NCBI GenBank assembly: GCA_963853835.1
Contig: OY970832.1
Location: 6,034,001-6,098,000, forward strand
Reading direction: 5' to 3'
DNA: 64,000 nt
DNA from: Calendula officinalis
Lineage: Eukaryota > Streptophyta > Magnoliopsida > Asterales > Asteraceae
The notes under the pieces were generated by a model that made no database searches, was not told where the DNA came from, and worked only from the letters and a program-made list of their open reading frames with translations. Position 1 is the stretch's first letter. Each line of letters begins with the position of its first letter. Below are positions 1 through 11,565 of the stretch, piece after piece. The position numbers were made by a program, and so were the translations under genes.

Positions 1-94
1 CCATATCTATGCAAAATATAGAATAATAACCAAATCTTAATCATATATATATCTTGGTATAATAAGATATCTGACAATTTTTTGTTAAATACAG

Positions 95-3000
95 GTAGTT
101 AATGGCAAAGAAATTCAAATTTCACTTACTGGTTTTATGGAGAAAAACACAGGGAAATTTATGAAGGAACTTTGGACACATCTTCTCAGTGCTCAACAAA
201 ACGCAAGTGGTGTACCTCAACAATTCTTGGATGCTAAGGAAGAAGAAACTAGGAAAAACCAGGTATCTTTTATTCTTTTATATTTAATTTTCTTTAAAGT
301 TATGTTTATTCTTATTTTGTCTGATTATCATATATTATGAATATAGGAGGATAGAGACCGTATAACAAGTGAGTTAAAGAAAACAAAAGAGAAAGAAGGG
401 CGTGAACATGAAGAAGAAAGAGGGAAGATGGTAGTAATTCTTTTCCATGCAAGAGTTAGTTAAAATAAAGTCAAGTTTTTAGTTTTGACTTATTTCTTTG
501 TCATGAAATTCAGCTTGCTTCTGCAATTATTTGGGTTCATGTCCTTTCCTCAAACTACTGTAGGACAGAGACAGAGAGATGGATGCTGGTGCTAATTTGG
601 AGCAACGTTCTAGAAGACCAACAAAATTCTCAAGCAAGTGGTCAGCTGATGAAGATAAAGGAACTGATGACAAGAATGGATCAAAAGAAACAACCAGGTT
701 AGATGAATTAATTGTATTTAAAAAATAAAAAATTTAATTTGATAATGTTTGTAATATATATACTTACATGATTTAAAAAAAAAAAAAAACTCTTATCTGT
801 TTACTTCCTTACAACAGGATGGATCGATCTCCAAATTTAGCTGATCGTTCTCCACCACCACCTCGGTACCTATTCTGATTATTAGCTAAAACTTGTACAT
901 GTGTTTTTATAGTTTTTCCACTATGATTAAATTCAGTTTTAGTGTGTCACTTGTTATTTTATTTTTATTTTTGCAGAGGTACACATTCGAGATCAGTTAG
1001 CAAGTCGTTTTCTAGATCCAGAAGTCATTCAAGGTATTTTATTTTTATTTTTATTTGTATTTCTAATTTTCAATTTATGTAATTTATATACTTCCTCCGT
1101 TTCAAAATAAGTGATACAAATTAACTTTCACGTTTTTTGAGGCAAAAGATAGTAATGAAGGTTAAATTTGATTAAATTGGATAGTTAGTGAGTGAGGGGT
1201 CCCACATATTATGATTAAAGTGATTTTAATGATGTTTAAAAGTAAAAATAAGGGTAAATGAGTAATTTAACTTTATTAAAGGAGATAGTTAGTGGGTATG
1301 GTCCCACTATATTTTACCAAATAAGGAAAGTTTCCAAGTGTATCACTTATTTTGAAACACCTTAAAATGGAAAGTGTGTCACTTATTTTGAAACGGAGGA
1401 AGTAGTATTTATCCTGGTAACCTAATTTCAGGTCAAGAAGTTTGTCAGCATCTCCTAAACCCATAAGGCGCTCTGTTTCTTCTGAAAGGAACTCTCCTGC
1501 ACGTATGCGGTCCCCACCTAAGAGATCTGTGTCACCTTCACCTACAAGGCAGAGGCTGCGATCCCCTGCACGCCGCATATCACGGTCCCCCATGTCCCGA
1601 TCACCAATAAGGCGTAGGTCCCGCTCTCCCATACGGCGAAGATCTCGGTCCCCCGTCCGTCGAAGATCGCGATCCCCGATCCGACGGAGATCGCGGTCCC
1701 CCGTCAGGCGGAGGTCGCGGACCCCACTTAGAAGGAGATCGCGGTCCCCACCTAGGAGGAGGTCGCGATCCCCTATCTGGAGGAGGAGGTCGCGGACCCC
1801 ACTCAGACGTAGGTCACCATCCCCTTTTCGAAGAAGGGTGCGATCTCCATCCCCCTTTCAAAGAAGGGCGAGGTCTCCGTACAGAAAAAGGTCACAATCC
1901 TCTGGTTCTCCTTCACCAGTTGTTGGTAGGTCCCGCTCTCCTCCTGTGAGGCGTCCACGTCAGCGGTCTCCTTCTCCAGTTAGGCGTAGCCGTCAAATTC
2001 AGAGATCCCCAAGTATCTCTTGTTCACCATCACCAAAGCGCCAACAGTATACTATATCCAATTCCATTTTATCATTTATTTTGCATTTGCTATTATTTGG
2101 ACACTTGTAACTGTGGATATATGTTTGCAGAGTTATTCTTCCAGATCGTCAACCTCCACGTAAAGAGACTGCTGATCATCCTCCTGTTTCTAGAAGGTCT
2201 TTAGAAAGAGAATCAAAGGGCCGTAGAAGTCCTCATAATGGTGGGCCCGCTTTATCACCTTCACCATATAACTCTCCTTCCAGATCTCTATCTCCTAGGA
2301 GAAGTCCTAGTCAGGACAGGAGGTATTTCACCCTATATATATATACACCTTTGTTTCATTGATGTAATTTGTTATGCAGTGTGCTACTTTATTATGTAAA
2401 GTTTTGTTTATGACTAATGTAAAACCAACTAATACATGATATTGTGTTTTGACAGTCCTATACTTCCACAGAGACCAAGACAAAATATGAATGTAAAGGA
2501 TCGTCTGGGTCGTGTAGAGGTGGATAAGAAGACTTTTTCCAGGTTGGCTCTCTATCTGATAAATCATGAATTTTGACCCTTTTACTTATGAATGGGGCTT
2601 ATGTTTTATCTCAAATGGGGAAATAATAAATAAAAAAACTTACTTATGAATGAATCTGTTTGGGTTACTAAAAAATGACCCCCTTAATTGTTATATTGGT
2701 TTTAATAAAAGATTTCAAAATGTGTCAATTTTGCTCTTTTTTTTTATCTCTTACAGAATGCAGGAAGACAAACATGTGAACAAGGAACCAGTCAACGATA
2801 AACATGACAAGTATAACCATTCTTCTGAAAAATTATCTACTCATCACTCCAAAAGGTTTTTCATTTTTTCCTTGCTCTCTGCGTTACACTAATTAAAGTC
2901 ATGATTTATAATTCTTCTATAATTCAACAGTAAGAGTGATGATGGTATGAAGAAGTACCCCGAATTACCAATCAACAGGGAACACCACTCTGAAAAAGAA

Positions 3001-3408
3001 TTTAAAGATAACAAGGAACCAGTCAAACTGCCAAAACCGTTGCAAAAAGTCGAGTCGATGGATTCTGGCTCTGAAGAAAGTGATCATAAGAGAAAACACA
3101 AAAGTTCAAAAAGAAAACATGACTCATCTGATGATGACAACAGTCACGACTCACACACCGACAAAAAAGAAGCTAAGAAAAGACGCCATGCGGAAAAGAA
3201 ATTAAAAAAAGAAGAAAAACGGAAACGAAGGGAAGAAAGGCGTCGCAAAAAAGATGAAAAACGGTCAGAAAAGGCCAAGCTGAAAACAGGAGGAGATATT
3301 TCTCCATACTCAGATGAGGAAGCATTATCTGATCAGAAGAAACTTGAAATTGAGTTGAGGGAAAAAGCACTTGAATCACTCAGAGCTAAAAAAGGAGTTA
3401 ATCATTAA
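95..3408 (+). CDS. SRRM1L: SRRM1-like PWI/RS-domain splicing co-activator (5' part outside window)
   Basis: Ten exons read in one frame: 95-262, 347-430, 564-697, 818-865, 977-1033, 1432-2046, 2131-2322, 2456-2542, 2757-2855 and 2931-3408 (stop TAA). All have GT-AG junctions and phases that fit, giving 653 residues here. The first exon is the C-terminal half of a PWI fold (LTGFMEKN, then FMKELWTHLL and SGVPQQFLDAKEEE). PWI domains bind nucleic acid in SRm160-type exon-junction and splicing factors. Exon 6 encodes dozens of SPxRRRSRSP units (about 1580-1960), a classic RS domain and substrate of SR-protein kinases. The last exon is a highly charged Lys/Glu coiled tail. It probably acts in the nucleus in constitutive and alternative splicing. 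The initiator Met and start of the PWI domain lie upstream. Intron 5 carries a Stowaway-like MITE. AATAAA near 3658 is a candidate polyadenylation signal. Family assignment is firm; the symbol follows the Arabidopsis homologue. Confidence 0.93.
1091..1402. mobile_element. Stowaway-like MITE, family A, in SRRM1L intron 5
   Basis: The termini are inverted (CTTCCTCCGTTTCAAAATAA and its complement), flanked by TA/TA (1089-1090, 1403-1404), as expected for Tc1/mariner-derived Stowaway elements. The 312-bp copy makes up most of the 398-bp intron and leaves both splice sites intact. The same family recurs at 9760 and 19489. Confidence 0.88.
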
Positions 3409-4435
3409 TTTAGAACCGTTATGTTTTCAAATGACTTTTGTTTATGTTATCTTTTTAAAACATTTACATTTTGGTTGTGTATTGCTGATAATTTGTTTAA
3501 TACTGGTCTGTCTTTGCTGATGTGGCAGCTGAGATGGTATGTTAGAGTGCATTTTGCTGACTTGCTGCTAAGTTTTCTGGTAATAAATATCTTGTCTTTC
3601 CTTTTGCTAGGGGCTAATTAGGACTAGCAAGTCCTCCTAATATAATTTGCTGTTTTAAATAAAAAGATTGGATATTGAAGAGTGTTCTTATCCAATCGAA
3701 TATATGAGCAACACATGTTCTAGTGGTGTTTTGGTGGGACGCTTTTCACATGTGAGTGTGTGTTGGTGTGGTGGATATTTCATGCAAAGTGATGTGCTGT
3801 GCTTGATTAGGTGACATCTGATATAACAAAAATTTTGGTGTAGTTGGTGGTATCCATACCCACCGGTCTTAGTAACAAACAACCCGATAACTCTAGCTCG
3901 TTCCCAATTCGGCAGCCGTATGAAATTGCATCCGTAAAAGTTCATGTAAAGTAGGCACATTTATGTGATTCACTATAAATAACACGTGTTCACTCTATTT
4001 ACAATCCTATGAAACTCGAACCTTTGGTATCAAATAGTCTATAAAGACTGATACTAGATTATACTTGCCAAATTCCGACCCGCGTGGAGTTTCATTAGAC
4101 AATTAGATGGTGAAATATGTAACAACTTTAATCTTCGAATTACATCAAAAATCATTATTTACAACTTATTAGTAAGTCAACAACCTTTTGACAAATATAA
4201 CAATTATCGATTGGTTCTTTCTGCTCCAGATTTTCTATATAAAACCCGAAGCTAAAAAAAAAAGTTTTTATTTATTTAAAAATATCCATAAGTCGAATTA
4301 ACCTAACGTTTTAAAAATGGTTCAATTTTTTACCCAGAGCAAAATGATTTTTTTTTTGTTCTTTTCTAACAGGCCTCATAATATACAGTAAAGGAATTTC
4401 AGTTGATTTTAATACGTAATTACGTCTCCACCAAC
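3409..4435. other. Intergenic DNA, no gene seen
   Basis: 3' UTR and downstream sequence of SRRM1L, then AT-rich DNA. No open frame resembling a protein family and no clear repeat boundary. Confidence 0.5.
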
Positions 4436-4443
4436 CCTAATAA

Positions 4444-4721
4444 GGCCTATCCCAACAGTGACGCGTTACCAAACACATCACTGAACCCTTTCCGTCGACG
4501 GGATACTGACGAGGTCACGCCAACAACAACACATCACTAACCCGTCCCCACCTAAAAAAATATTAAGATACCCCAACCCCCCTCCCCTCACACGCTCGAC
4601 GCCACCTCCCGACGCCATCTCCCCCACGATGCCCCCTACTGACGTCGGTGTGCCAACCATGACGCATGCTTGACGGGTTTTTTGGTGCCGACGTCCTATC
4701 CTGGCGTCCTGTTGGCAGCGA
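4444..4721. mobile_element. GC-rich TIR element with 8-bp TSD
   Basis: A GC-rich 278-bp block in AT-rich surroundings is bounded by the direct repeat CCTAATAA on both sides (4436-4443 and 4722-4729). Its ends share imperfect inverted similarity (CCCAACAGTGACGC at the left; complement of the right end CCAACAGGACGC). This looks like a non-autonomous DNA transposon of hAT or Mutator type; the superfamily is uncertain. It explains the spurious overlapping reading frames here. Confidence 0.6.
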
Positions 4722-4829
4722 CCTAATAACATTCTTGGATGCAATACTTCTAATGAATGTTTGTGTTTTAATAAAATGTTTCATGGTTGTGTTTGATATC
4801 GTACTACGACGAAAAACGAAACAATTATA

Positions 4830-5217
4830 GGGGGTGTTTGGGAGAGCTTATTTAGAGGGTTTATGAGCTTTTAAGCTTATTTAAGTTTAATAAGCATTAC
4901 TAAGTGTTTGGTTGAGCTTATAAACTTATGCTTATAAGCTTATTTAAGGGGTTCTAAGAAAGCTATTTTTTAGGGATTTTGAGCTTATCTACGATTTTTA
5001 CCTCCTTACACTTCATTTCATCAATCAAACATTTTATATATAAGTTCAACTAAACCAAACAATTGAGCTTATTAACTTATTAAAATTGTCCTTTTTAGTC
5101 ATTTTATAATAAATTTATATAAGCCCTCCCAAATAATTTATTTTACAAAAACTTATTAACTTAATTAAGCAAGCTTATAAGCATAAGTCTTTTAAATAAG
5201 ATTTCCCAAACACCCCC
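4830..5217. mobile_element. Tourist-like (PIF/Harbinger) MITE
   Basis: 388 bp with inverted termini GGGGGTGTTTGGGA and TCCCAAACACCCCC and a 3-bp duplication ATA (4827-4829, 5218-5220). The interior is self-complementary around 'gcttataagctta' motifs. A 3-bp TSD with G-rich termini fits PIF/Harbinger-derived MITEs. Confidence 0.75.
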
Positions 5218-5220
5218 ATA

Positions 5221-5410
5221 GAGTAACCGGTAAAACCGGTTTTTTTCCGGGTTTTCAACCCAAACCGGTTACTAACCGGTTATATCGGTTAGGGTATATA
5301 TTTTCATGTATAAATCAGTTACAACCTGACCAGTTATATATAGCTAAAACCGGTTTCAACGCCTTTGACCAAAACCAGTTTCGGTTTCAACCCCGAACCG
5401 GTTTGGTCAA
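5221..5410. repeat. ACCGGTT-rich degenerate repeat
   Basis: At least seven scattered copies of ACCGGTT or its variants. It resembles the interior of the hAT-type element at 34990-35538 but has no recognisable TIRs or TSD, so it is probably a truncated relative. It directly abuts the Tourist-like MITE. Confidence 0.5.
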
Positions 5411-6130
5411 TATTCTTAATTGGATCATTTGCGTAATTTGTACATCTTCTTTGGCTTGATAACTTTTGCAAATTTATCCTAGCTAGCAATATGACTTTTT
5501 CATGGAAATGCGAGAAGAAAAATAAAACAAACTTACCCTACAAGTGTAATTAATCCTATTTCATTGCAACATGTAAGCTCTTAACCAGGGAGTTGCCCTA
5601 GATACTGCGGTTCACATTGCAATAAGTAATCTCTTGATATCACATCAACATATTTACCCTAGATTGGTTAATTACTTACGCCACCTGCATGTCACACTAA
5701 GGATAGTTTTAATATCAACGCGCCTACCCTAGATTAAATGGTGTCATGCATGCTTAATTTACACCCTAAAGCATTGTTACACTAGCATACTAATAAACCC
5801 TCTATTAGTCAGTCAGTGTTATAACCTTGTATTGCCTTAAGAAAATTTGTTACATAGCCACTATTAATTACCCTAGATAAAATTGAATCAAATCTCAAAA
5901 ATATGTAACGAAGTAAACATCAAACTCTTGATTAATATACTAGCTATGAATAGAAGGTTAATAAAACATATATATGATGAATATAAAGAAGGTCACAATG
6001 ATGTAAACAAGAACAAAGACTTTACAAAATGATGGAATCTTTGTTTTCTGAAATAAAAATCAATAGAAGCAAGAATAAAAGTTACTTCTATATGTTCCAA
6101 GTAAAATTCAGAATTTATTAACAGCATCAT
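5411..6130. other. Intergenic DNA downstream of the zinc-finger gene
   Basis: AT-rich with no convincing coding potential; 'ccctaga' recurs several times (about 5597-5880) without a regular period. Confidence 0.4.
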
Positions 6131-6570
6131 TCAATACCCACAAAATTTTTGTCTGGATTTGTTAGAAGAATTTTCGTAACCAATCTTGTTCCCCGGTGAT
6201 TGAACATGTCCTAACCTGAGCTCGAGGTCTACATCTGGTGGTGATGATGGCGTTACATTTTCTTGATGAATATTTCTTGAATCAGATGATCCATCACCAA
6301 AAAGTGGAAGTGGTTTGTTTTTCATTTGTGGGAAAGGGTTGCCGGAGGTGGTGGTGGCGGCAGTTGGTGGTGGTGAGGAGGAGGATTCTTTGTGCTTGCG
6401 GTGAATATTCATATGGCCTCCAAGTGCTTGTGCATTGGTGAAACCTCTTTTGCAAAAATTGCATTCGTATGATCTGTTGTTTGAGTTGAATTTTGTTGTT
6501 GTTCTTCGACTGTGGGGGTGGAGGTTATTGCCTCGTCAGAGTTCTCTGGGACTGAGTTATTTGGTTCCAT
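6131..6570 (-). pseudogene. Single C2H2 (QALGGH) zinc-finger repressor with EAR motif, frameshifted
   Basis: On the minus strand an ATG at 6570 opens a frame that begins MEPNNSVPENSDEAITSTPT. The zinc finger (YECNFCKRGF, then NAQALGGHMNIHRKH, ending near 6392) lies in a different frame, which continues to a TGA at 6131. The frames switch between about 6472 and 6480, consistent with a 1-nt loss just before the finger; the finger frame has no upstream ATG. QALGGH is the plant-specific DNA-recognition helix. DLELRLGH near the C terminus is an EAR motif, which recruits TOPLESS-type co-repressors. Size (about 146 aa) and layout match TAC1/KNUCKLES/RBE-type regulators, TAC1-like being the best guess. 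Either this is a recent pseudogene or the reference has a base error; finger and EAR motif are otherwise well preserved. Confidence 0.75.
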
Positions 6571-6851
6571 CGGCCGGAGATATACGGTGGTCAACGGGTA
6601 ATGAAAAATATTTAGGGTTTACTGTATATGGTAATTTGGACTGCAACATATATCCTTCATCATTTGCCGCCAAGTGTGGCAAGATAATCTGATTTTTATA
6701 TTTTACGTAAGAGACTTTTCAATGCAAGAGTATCACTGGATTTATAGAATAATAATACTCAATTCCTTTAAATAATAACAAAATTGAAAAACCATAAATT
6801 TTGTAAATTATATCAATTTTTTTTAATAGCACTAACAAGAAACTAGATTAA

Positions 6852-7012
6852 GTGCTGTTTGTTAAGCTGATTCAATTAAGAAGACAACTTCTTAATTTGA
6901 CAAATTCAGAACGTTTAATAAGACTTCTTAATCAGCATCTGAATCATTCAGACATTAGGGGAAGTCTGAATCATTTAGACATATGCATCATTCAGATACT
7001 ACCAAATCGCAC
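6852..7012. mobile_element. Small TIR element, possible hAT-type MITE
   Basis: Ends GTGCTGTTTGTTA and the complement of CCAAATCGCAC are similar. The interior repeats 'tctgaatcattcaga'-like palindromes, seen in common plant MITEs. No clean TSD could be found, so the borders are approximate. Confidence 0.4.
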
Positions 7013-7927
7013 GGATTGCATTGAGTAAATTATATCAAAATTAATTATCCTCCGGTTGGTCTTCAACTTAAATGCAACATAGACTAGTTTAAACTTCCAA
7101 CTTTACTGAATCAATTTCAGATGTATAAAGGTAAAAGTTGTCAAGAAATGTGTACATCTCCAAATTCTTACATACATCTATGTACGTACAGTTAAATATT
7201 TCGATTTGAACTAAGTTTTCGTTTCTCCCATAACTCGATCACAGGATATGATATTATATTGAAATGAAAATCTCTCGGGGTCAAATGGCATCGCTCGATA
7301 CTTTATTTTAAGCATAAAACTAGGTGAATTTCCTCCAAGATTACTTCGAGTTTGGATCCTTTGCTCTTATCTAAACTATGACGTCCTAGCATTCGTCGAC
7401 AAAACCCTTTTGTTCTTTGTTTCCGAAACTTCTTTTTTCTTGTAATTCTTTTGTTGTAAGATAACCATTGTTGATCCAAAGTTATTTGTTTTGGTTGCTA
7501 GTTGAATGTTGAGTACGACGTTCAGTTATAATGACATGTCACAATAATTAAATATACTAAATCCTAAAACTTACAAAAATTCATTTCAGCTCAACATAAT
7601 TAATTAGAAATTTGTCAAAATAAAAAAAGTACTTTATATCTATCCAAGATTATGTAAGCACTTAACTCACTTCCATCCTAAGTTCTTCGTTTCCTTTTCT
7701 TATGTTTTGCTAACAAGGTTCTAGAGGAATGGTGTTGCGGTATGGTTAAATCTAAAGTCTTAGAAGTTATAGTGAAATCATTGCGTTTCTTAAAGCATGA
7801 TGTAATTAAATAATTTTGTATATAAATTGCATTGATATATATAGATTTATACAAACAAAAATGGAAAAAACATGCAATTATAGGTTTATAACGTAGTTCA
7901 TCAATCTTTTTATTCATTTGTGACATA
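7013..7927. other. Intergenic DNA, nothing recognised
   Basis: AT-rich, with no supported gene or repeat boundary. Confidence 0.4.
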
Positions 7928-8201
7928 CTCCCTCCGTCCCACAAAAAACTTCCCATTTGACTTGGGCACATGTTTTTAGGAGATAGTTGGTGGTGGGGTA
8001 TTTGGTAATAAATTTGATTAAAATATAGGATTAATTTAGAGATTGACATAAAGTTAGTGAAAGAAAATGATAAAAAATAACATAAAGTTAATGATATAAT
8101 ATTAATTTATTAAGTGGGTCCCTCCAATTCTCAAATGAGAAGTTTTTTGTGGGACAAAATTTTTGGGAGAAATGAGAAGTTTTTTTGTGGGACGGAGGGA
8201 G
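7928..8201. mobile_element. Stowaway-like MITE, family B
   Basis: Inverted termini CTCCCTCCGTCCCAC and complement, flanked by TA (7926-7927 and 8202-8203). The sub-terminal 'aaaaaacttcccattt' is shared with the copies at 8903, 41106 and 55229. 274 bp. Confidence 0.88.
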
Positions 8202-8214
8202 TATCTAATAATTA

Positions 8215-8540
8215 CACTACTAGAAAAAGGCCCCTGTTCCTACAGATTTTTTCCTAGGGGTAAATTCCCTCGGAAATTCCTACACATTTTCGAGGGATTT
8301 CCTAGGCAATTCGAATAAATAAACTTCCTCGGAAACCCCTCGGAAATTCCGAGGGAATTCCTAGGGAACTCAAAAAATGGCGTTTGAAAAAAGATTCCTC
8401 GGAAATCCCTCGGAATTTCCGAGGGATTTCCTAGGGAATTCAAAAAATGGCGTTTGAAAAAAGATTCCTCGGAAATCCCTCGGAATTTCCGAGGGAATTT
8501 CCGAGGGATTATAATGGCGTGACAGCATGGGCAAGGCGGA
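8215..8540. mobile_element. CACTA (En/Spm) transposon terminus
   Basis: It begins with CACTACTAGAAAAAGG, a typical CACTA terminal inverted repeat. Dense sub-terminal repeats follow in both orientations (CCTCGGAAATCCC and GGAATTTCCGAGG), including a 70-bp direct repeat (8371 and 8441). Such arrays are transposase-binding regions in En/Spm elements. The opposite end is not in the window, so this is a broken copy. Confidence 0.75.
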
Positions 8541-8902
8541 CTTTTTAGAAACATGATTGCTAATAATACAATCGAATAACTTGATCTTATTTTATGTTAA
8601 TTTCGAATTATATCAGGTAACAGTAACATGTCACTTTCAAATTATCTAATAATACCAAAGGATACTCAACTAAACATTTATTTAGTGTCTTTGAAAACAT
8701 CAATTAAGCCAGAATTTGTCCTTTCAGAAGTACCGATAAATTTATGTGAATTGTCTCATACTGTGTTAACATTCGAACACGTCACATGCAGGATTCAATC
8801 AAACTAAAATAATAGAAATCACAACATGAATGAGGAAGGTCACAATAGTCTGGTCAATTATTGGGCCGTCCTTTGGCAGGCCCGCTAACAATAATTAGCA
8901 TG
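8541..8902. other. Intergenic DNA, nothing recognised
   Basis: No gene, RNA or bounded repeat seen. Confidence 0.35.
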
Positions 8903-9171
8903 CCCTCCAAATCCGTCCCACAAAAAACTTCTCATTCCACTCTAAATTTTTGTCCCACAAAAAACTTCTCATTTCTCATATTTGATGGGCTCCACGCAAT
9001 AAAAAAACTATTATTACTAGAGTCCCCACCACTAATATCCACTAACTATCTTTCTCTCTCCAATCCAACCTTATATTTTAATCAAAAGTATTATCAATGA
9101 CCCCACCACTAACTAACACCTAAAAACTTGTGCAAAACCCAAATGGGAAGTTTTTTGTGGGACAGAGGGAG
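8903..9171. mobile_element. Stowaway-like MITE, family B, degenerate left end
   Basis: The right terminus is intact (GTGGGACAGAGGGAG then TA). The left terminus is altered (CCCTCCAAATCCGTCCCAC). The interior matches family B in inverse orientation to the 41106 copy. Confidence 0.75.
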
Positions 9172-9759
9172 TATAATTTATGTTTAGTTGAAAAATAATT
9201 ACATTTTTAATATAAGTTTTTTTAATGTATGCCTTAGGGACATTTTAAATACATTAATATGTATTTAATGAAGTGACTATTTTTAAATATGTTTGAATAA
9301 CATTAATGAATCCTATTTTCTAACATATGACATATTTTAGAAAAAATCTATCAATATAAAAATAAAAAAAACGCTTATTCAGTTACCAGAATTGAAGTTT
9401 TCCTTTAATTAACAATTTAGTCACTTTAATAATAATTTGAAAATTATAAAAAAAGAAATTTTTGTTCAAACGAATGTATCGAAACCGGCTTAGTTTCAAA
9501 GAGGCAAATGGCTATGAGCCGTCTAAGCATTATAATAGTTAGCCTTCAAACATTAGATCCTCATTGAAGAATATTTGACTTGACTACTTCTTTATTTCTC
9601 TTTAGTTATTGTATTGGTATTGTCGTATTATAATATTTCGCATATAGTTTCTTGTTCAAACAAATCGTTAAAGTCATGTCACATCTATATAAAAATATGA
9701 ATAACTAGTTGAGAAGCTTTCAAAGTGTTTGACCACTCTCAGTGGTAACATAAAATATA
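9172..9759. other. Intergenic DNA, nothing recognised
   Basis: Very AT-rich; no supported feature. Confidence 0.35.
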
Positions 9760-10071
9760 CTTCCTCGATATCAAAATAAGTCAATCACTTTCCTTTTTGG
9801 GTGCATTCAAATAAGTGAATTACTTTAATAATTTACCATATTTGATAAGTTTTTATATTTAAAATTACATCTTTACCCTTACTTATCCCTCTTTAAACAT
9901 CATTAAAGGCGTGGGGCCCCATCTATTTTTGTCATCTTCCTAAAAATAGTAAAATGTATGGAGTCCATCCATTATAATTACCCTATTTAATTTCACAAAT
10001 CTCTTATTACCTTATTTTGCATCAAAAAACGTAAACTTCAAAGTGATTCACTTATTTTGATACTGAGGAAG
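9760..10071. mobile_element. Stowaway-like MITE, family A
   Basis: CTTCCTCGATATCAAAATAA and its inverted partner, flanked by TA (9758-9759, 10072-10073). 312 bp, the same length as the copy in the SRRM1L intron. Confidence 0.83.
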
Positions 10072-10552
10072 TATATTCCAGTTTTTATCATCTCAACGTC
10101 ACATTAAGACACTGTAAGTTTTTATCATCTTATAGAGTATTTTAGCTTTAACATTGCTTTAACTTACATTGTGTACATTGCGCTCTTAATACATCTTTCA
10201 AAAGCTTATGACTGGTTCCAACTGTTCGTCGGTTGGCACTTCTCCTGGTGTCGGTTCTTTCCTTCCATTGGCATAGTCTGTCAGTAGCTTGGCGTCAGTT
10301 TTTTGAGTCGACTAGAGGAAGTAAAGGAACGAGTGAGAGGTAGTCTAAAGATATTTTAAAGAGTATTTAGTATTTTTGTGCGTTCATATTTTATAAAGGT
10401 AGGGCTCAAAAAAAACTCAAGAGAAAGGGTATTGGTGGTATGAGAATTTCAATTGTAGTGTCAATAGACGTGAACTGATTTAGAAAAAATGATGGTGTCG
10501 GTTGTTTTACGTTTAGCACCAGTCTAATTATTTCCATCACTAGCAAATGAAA
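10072..10552. other. Intergenic DNA, nothing recognised
   Basis: No gene or repeat boundary supported. Confidence 0.35.
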
Positions 10553-10560
10553 GAAATAAC

Positions 10561-10952
10561 TACGGGTGTAAATGAGTCGAGTCGAGCCGATTTCTGCCAA
10601 GCTCGAGCTCGAAACTCGACGAGCTTCCATTTTTAAGCTCGAACTCGACTCGGTGAAAGCTCGAAACTCGGCTAAAAAATTTTTGATTTTTTTAAAAATG
10701 CACTTTTTTGTTGTAAATATGTATATGAAAAAGGGTAAAAAGGTAATTATATATATGAAAAAGGGTAAGAAGGTAATTAAATAAAAACTCGATAAAGATC
10801 ACGAGCCTAGCGAGCTGTGTATTTTGGAACTCGAACTCGACTCGAAGCCCTACTCGAGTAGCTCGAGCTCGGTTCACAACGAGTCGATTCTGAGTATTTT
10901 GCGAATCGGTCTCGAGTAACTCACGAGCTGTCTCGACTCGATTACACCCCTA
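10561..10952. mobile_element. Non-autonomous hAT element with CGAGC/GCTCG array
   Basis: TIRs TACGGGTGTAA and TTACACCCCTA are flanked by a perfect 8-bp TSD GAAATAAC (10553-10560 and 10953-10960), diagnostic of hAT transposons. The two flanks of the interior are crowded with CGAGC, GCTCG and ACTCG motifs in both orientations around an AT-rich centre. No coding capacity. Confidence 0.88.
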
Positions 10953-11010
10953 GAAATAACCCTCCAAAAAATATATTAATTCACTGAGGTATTATTCTGA
11001 TTAATTAAGT

Positions 11011-11534
11011 TAGGGGTGAGCATGAGACTGTTTGGGGTAGTTTTTAACTAAAACCAAACCCTGAATCGAAAAGTTCGGGTTTTAAGAATTACTCCTTGTT
11101 TGGTTTCAGTTTTTTCTCGATAAACCGTTGAGTTTTTTCGGTGTTTTTTTTGTTTTCATTTAACTTTATCAATTTTTACCTTAAAACTTATGATCCAAAC
11201 TTTAAATCATTTCTGACAATAAATAAAATATAAAACTAGTAACTTTTCATATAATATAATGATAAACTCAACTAGCATAATTCGAATACGGTTAATAGTT
11301 AAATGTCAAATCTTTATAAATATAAGTATATTTTTATAAAATTTGAAAGATATATAATGGCGTGGCGGGGTGGTTTTCTTGGTCTGATTTTTTATATGCC
11401 CCCGAAAACCGCCCCAAACTTTCGTTTTTAAAAAAAATCAAAACCGTTGACATCGGTTTTTCAAATGGTTCGATTTTTTTGGTACGATTTTTTTCGATTT
11501 TTTCGATTTCAGTTCGACTTTCATGCTCACCCTA
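11011..11534. mobile_element. Non-autonomous hAT element with ACCG/CGGTTTT array
   Basis: TIRs TAGGGGTGAGCATGA and TCATGCTCACCCTA with a perfect 8-bp TSD AATTAAGT (11003-11010 and 11535-11542). Sub-terminal regions are rich in 'aaaccg', 'cggtttt' and 'cgattttttcg' motifs. It lies 58 bp after the previous hAT element. Confidence 0.88.
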
Positions 11535-11565
11535 AATTAAGTATATGGTTTAACTCAACCCTTTA

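Noticed and set aside
1276..1632. 118-codon minus-strand frame over the RS exon
   Set aside because: It is the antisense of the RS-repeat exon and of the MITE; a shadow of SRRM1L.
4478..4784. Two overlapping minus-strand frames
   Set aside because: They fall in a GC-rich TIR element with 8-bp TSD and have no protein-family features.
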